6,895 bases of DNA from the NCBI GenBank assembly GCA_025363025.1, contig JANYEO010000018.1, positions 1 through 6,895 on the forward strand. The letters run 5' to 3'. A program made the position numbers and the translations under genes. The stretch comes from Opitutia bacterium. GTDB lineage: Bacteria > Verrucomicrobiota > Verrucomicrobiia > Opitutales > JANYEO01. This document shows positions 6,839 to 6,895 of this stretch, piece by piece. A model generated the notes under the pieces. The model was not told where the DNA came from and ran no database searches. It saw only the letters and a program-made list of their open reading frames with translations. The first letter of the stretch is position 1. Every line of letters begins with the position of its first letter.

Positions 6839-6844
6839 ATTATA
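6839..6844 (-). promoter_or_regulatory. Possible upstream -10 element (TATAAT)
   Basis: A perfect TATAAT hexamer lies at 6844-6839 on the minus strand. It is part of the palindrome ATTATATAAT, so a TATAAT also reads on the plus strand at 6843-6848. The region about 16-18 bases upstream on the minus strand (TTTATC, TTTTAT) is a poor -35 and falls inside the adjacent inverted repeat. It could be a second, distal operon promoter or simply AT-rich sequence. Confidence 0.3.
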
Positions 6845-6847
6845 TAA

Positions 6848-6869
6848 TGTTTTATCAGCAGATAAAACA
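6848..6869. repeat. Perfect 9 bp inverted repeat with 4-base loop
   Basis: TGTTTTATC (6848-6856), AGCA (6857-6860), GATAAAACA (6861-6869). All nine positions pair. No T-run follows the stem on either strand, which argues against a simple terminator. It lies directly beside the TATAAT hexamer, at the place where a -35 would be, so an operator for an unknown regulator is possible. It could also be the end of the neighbouring gene's region, which is outside the window. Confidence 0.6.
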
Positions 6870-6895
6870 AATCAAAACGCCCTCCCTTCTCTTTA

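Noticed and set aside
1..6895. Novel defence, mobile or other undescribed system
   Set aside because: No transposase, phage, toxin-antitoxin, CRISPR or tRNA signal is visible; almost the whole window is occupied by intact core dcw genes.

Overview
The window is the start of a division and cell wall (dcw) cluster. All genes lie on the minus strand, so transcription runs from high to low coordinates. Gene order is mraZ, rsmH (mraW), an ftsL-like gene, ftsI (penicillin-binding protein), murE, a 168 bp gap, murF, and probably the first codons of the next gene (mraY is expected there) at the window edge. This is the conserved bacterial dcw order. The organism is a bacterium that makes peptidoglycan and divides with FtsI. 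The DNPR motif of MurE points to meso-diaminopimelate in the stem peptide, which is common in Gram-negative bacteria. The wording of MurF (GSCGKTSTKD, LGGM) and the short FtsI without PASTA domains look to me like Verrucomicrobiota, perhaps Opitutae. That is an impression from memory and not proven by the sequence.

Region by region: 6726-6895 is the leader and promoter region of the operon. It holds an array of TGGGG boxes at exact 10 bp spacing just before mraZ, matching the known MraZ autoregulatory operator, with a candidate promoter embedded in it. Further upstream are a 9 bp perfect inverted repeat and a TATAAT hexamer. 4941-6725 carries mraZ, rsmH and ftsL packed with overlaps (a 1-base TAATG junction and an 11-base overlap). 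3124-4914 is ftsI, 26 bp after ftsL. murE (1560-3140) overlaps the ftsI end by 17 bases. The murE-murF gap (1392-1559) carries an imperfect inverted repeat of 30 and 34 nt arms. murF (9-1391) ends at a second TAATG junction.

The genes act together. MraZ senses and sets operon output. RsmH modifies 16S rRNA. FtsL and FtsI form part of the septal peptidoglycan synthase. MurE and MurF add the third residue and the D-Ala-D-Ala dipeptide to UDP-MurNAc, giving the precursor that MraY, the likely next gene, moves to the membrane lipid.

No undescribed system was found. The gene content is ordinary core housekeeping. The points most worth a second look are the MraZ box array, the inverted repeat between murE and murF, and the unusual N-terminus of murE.
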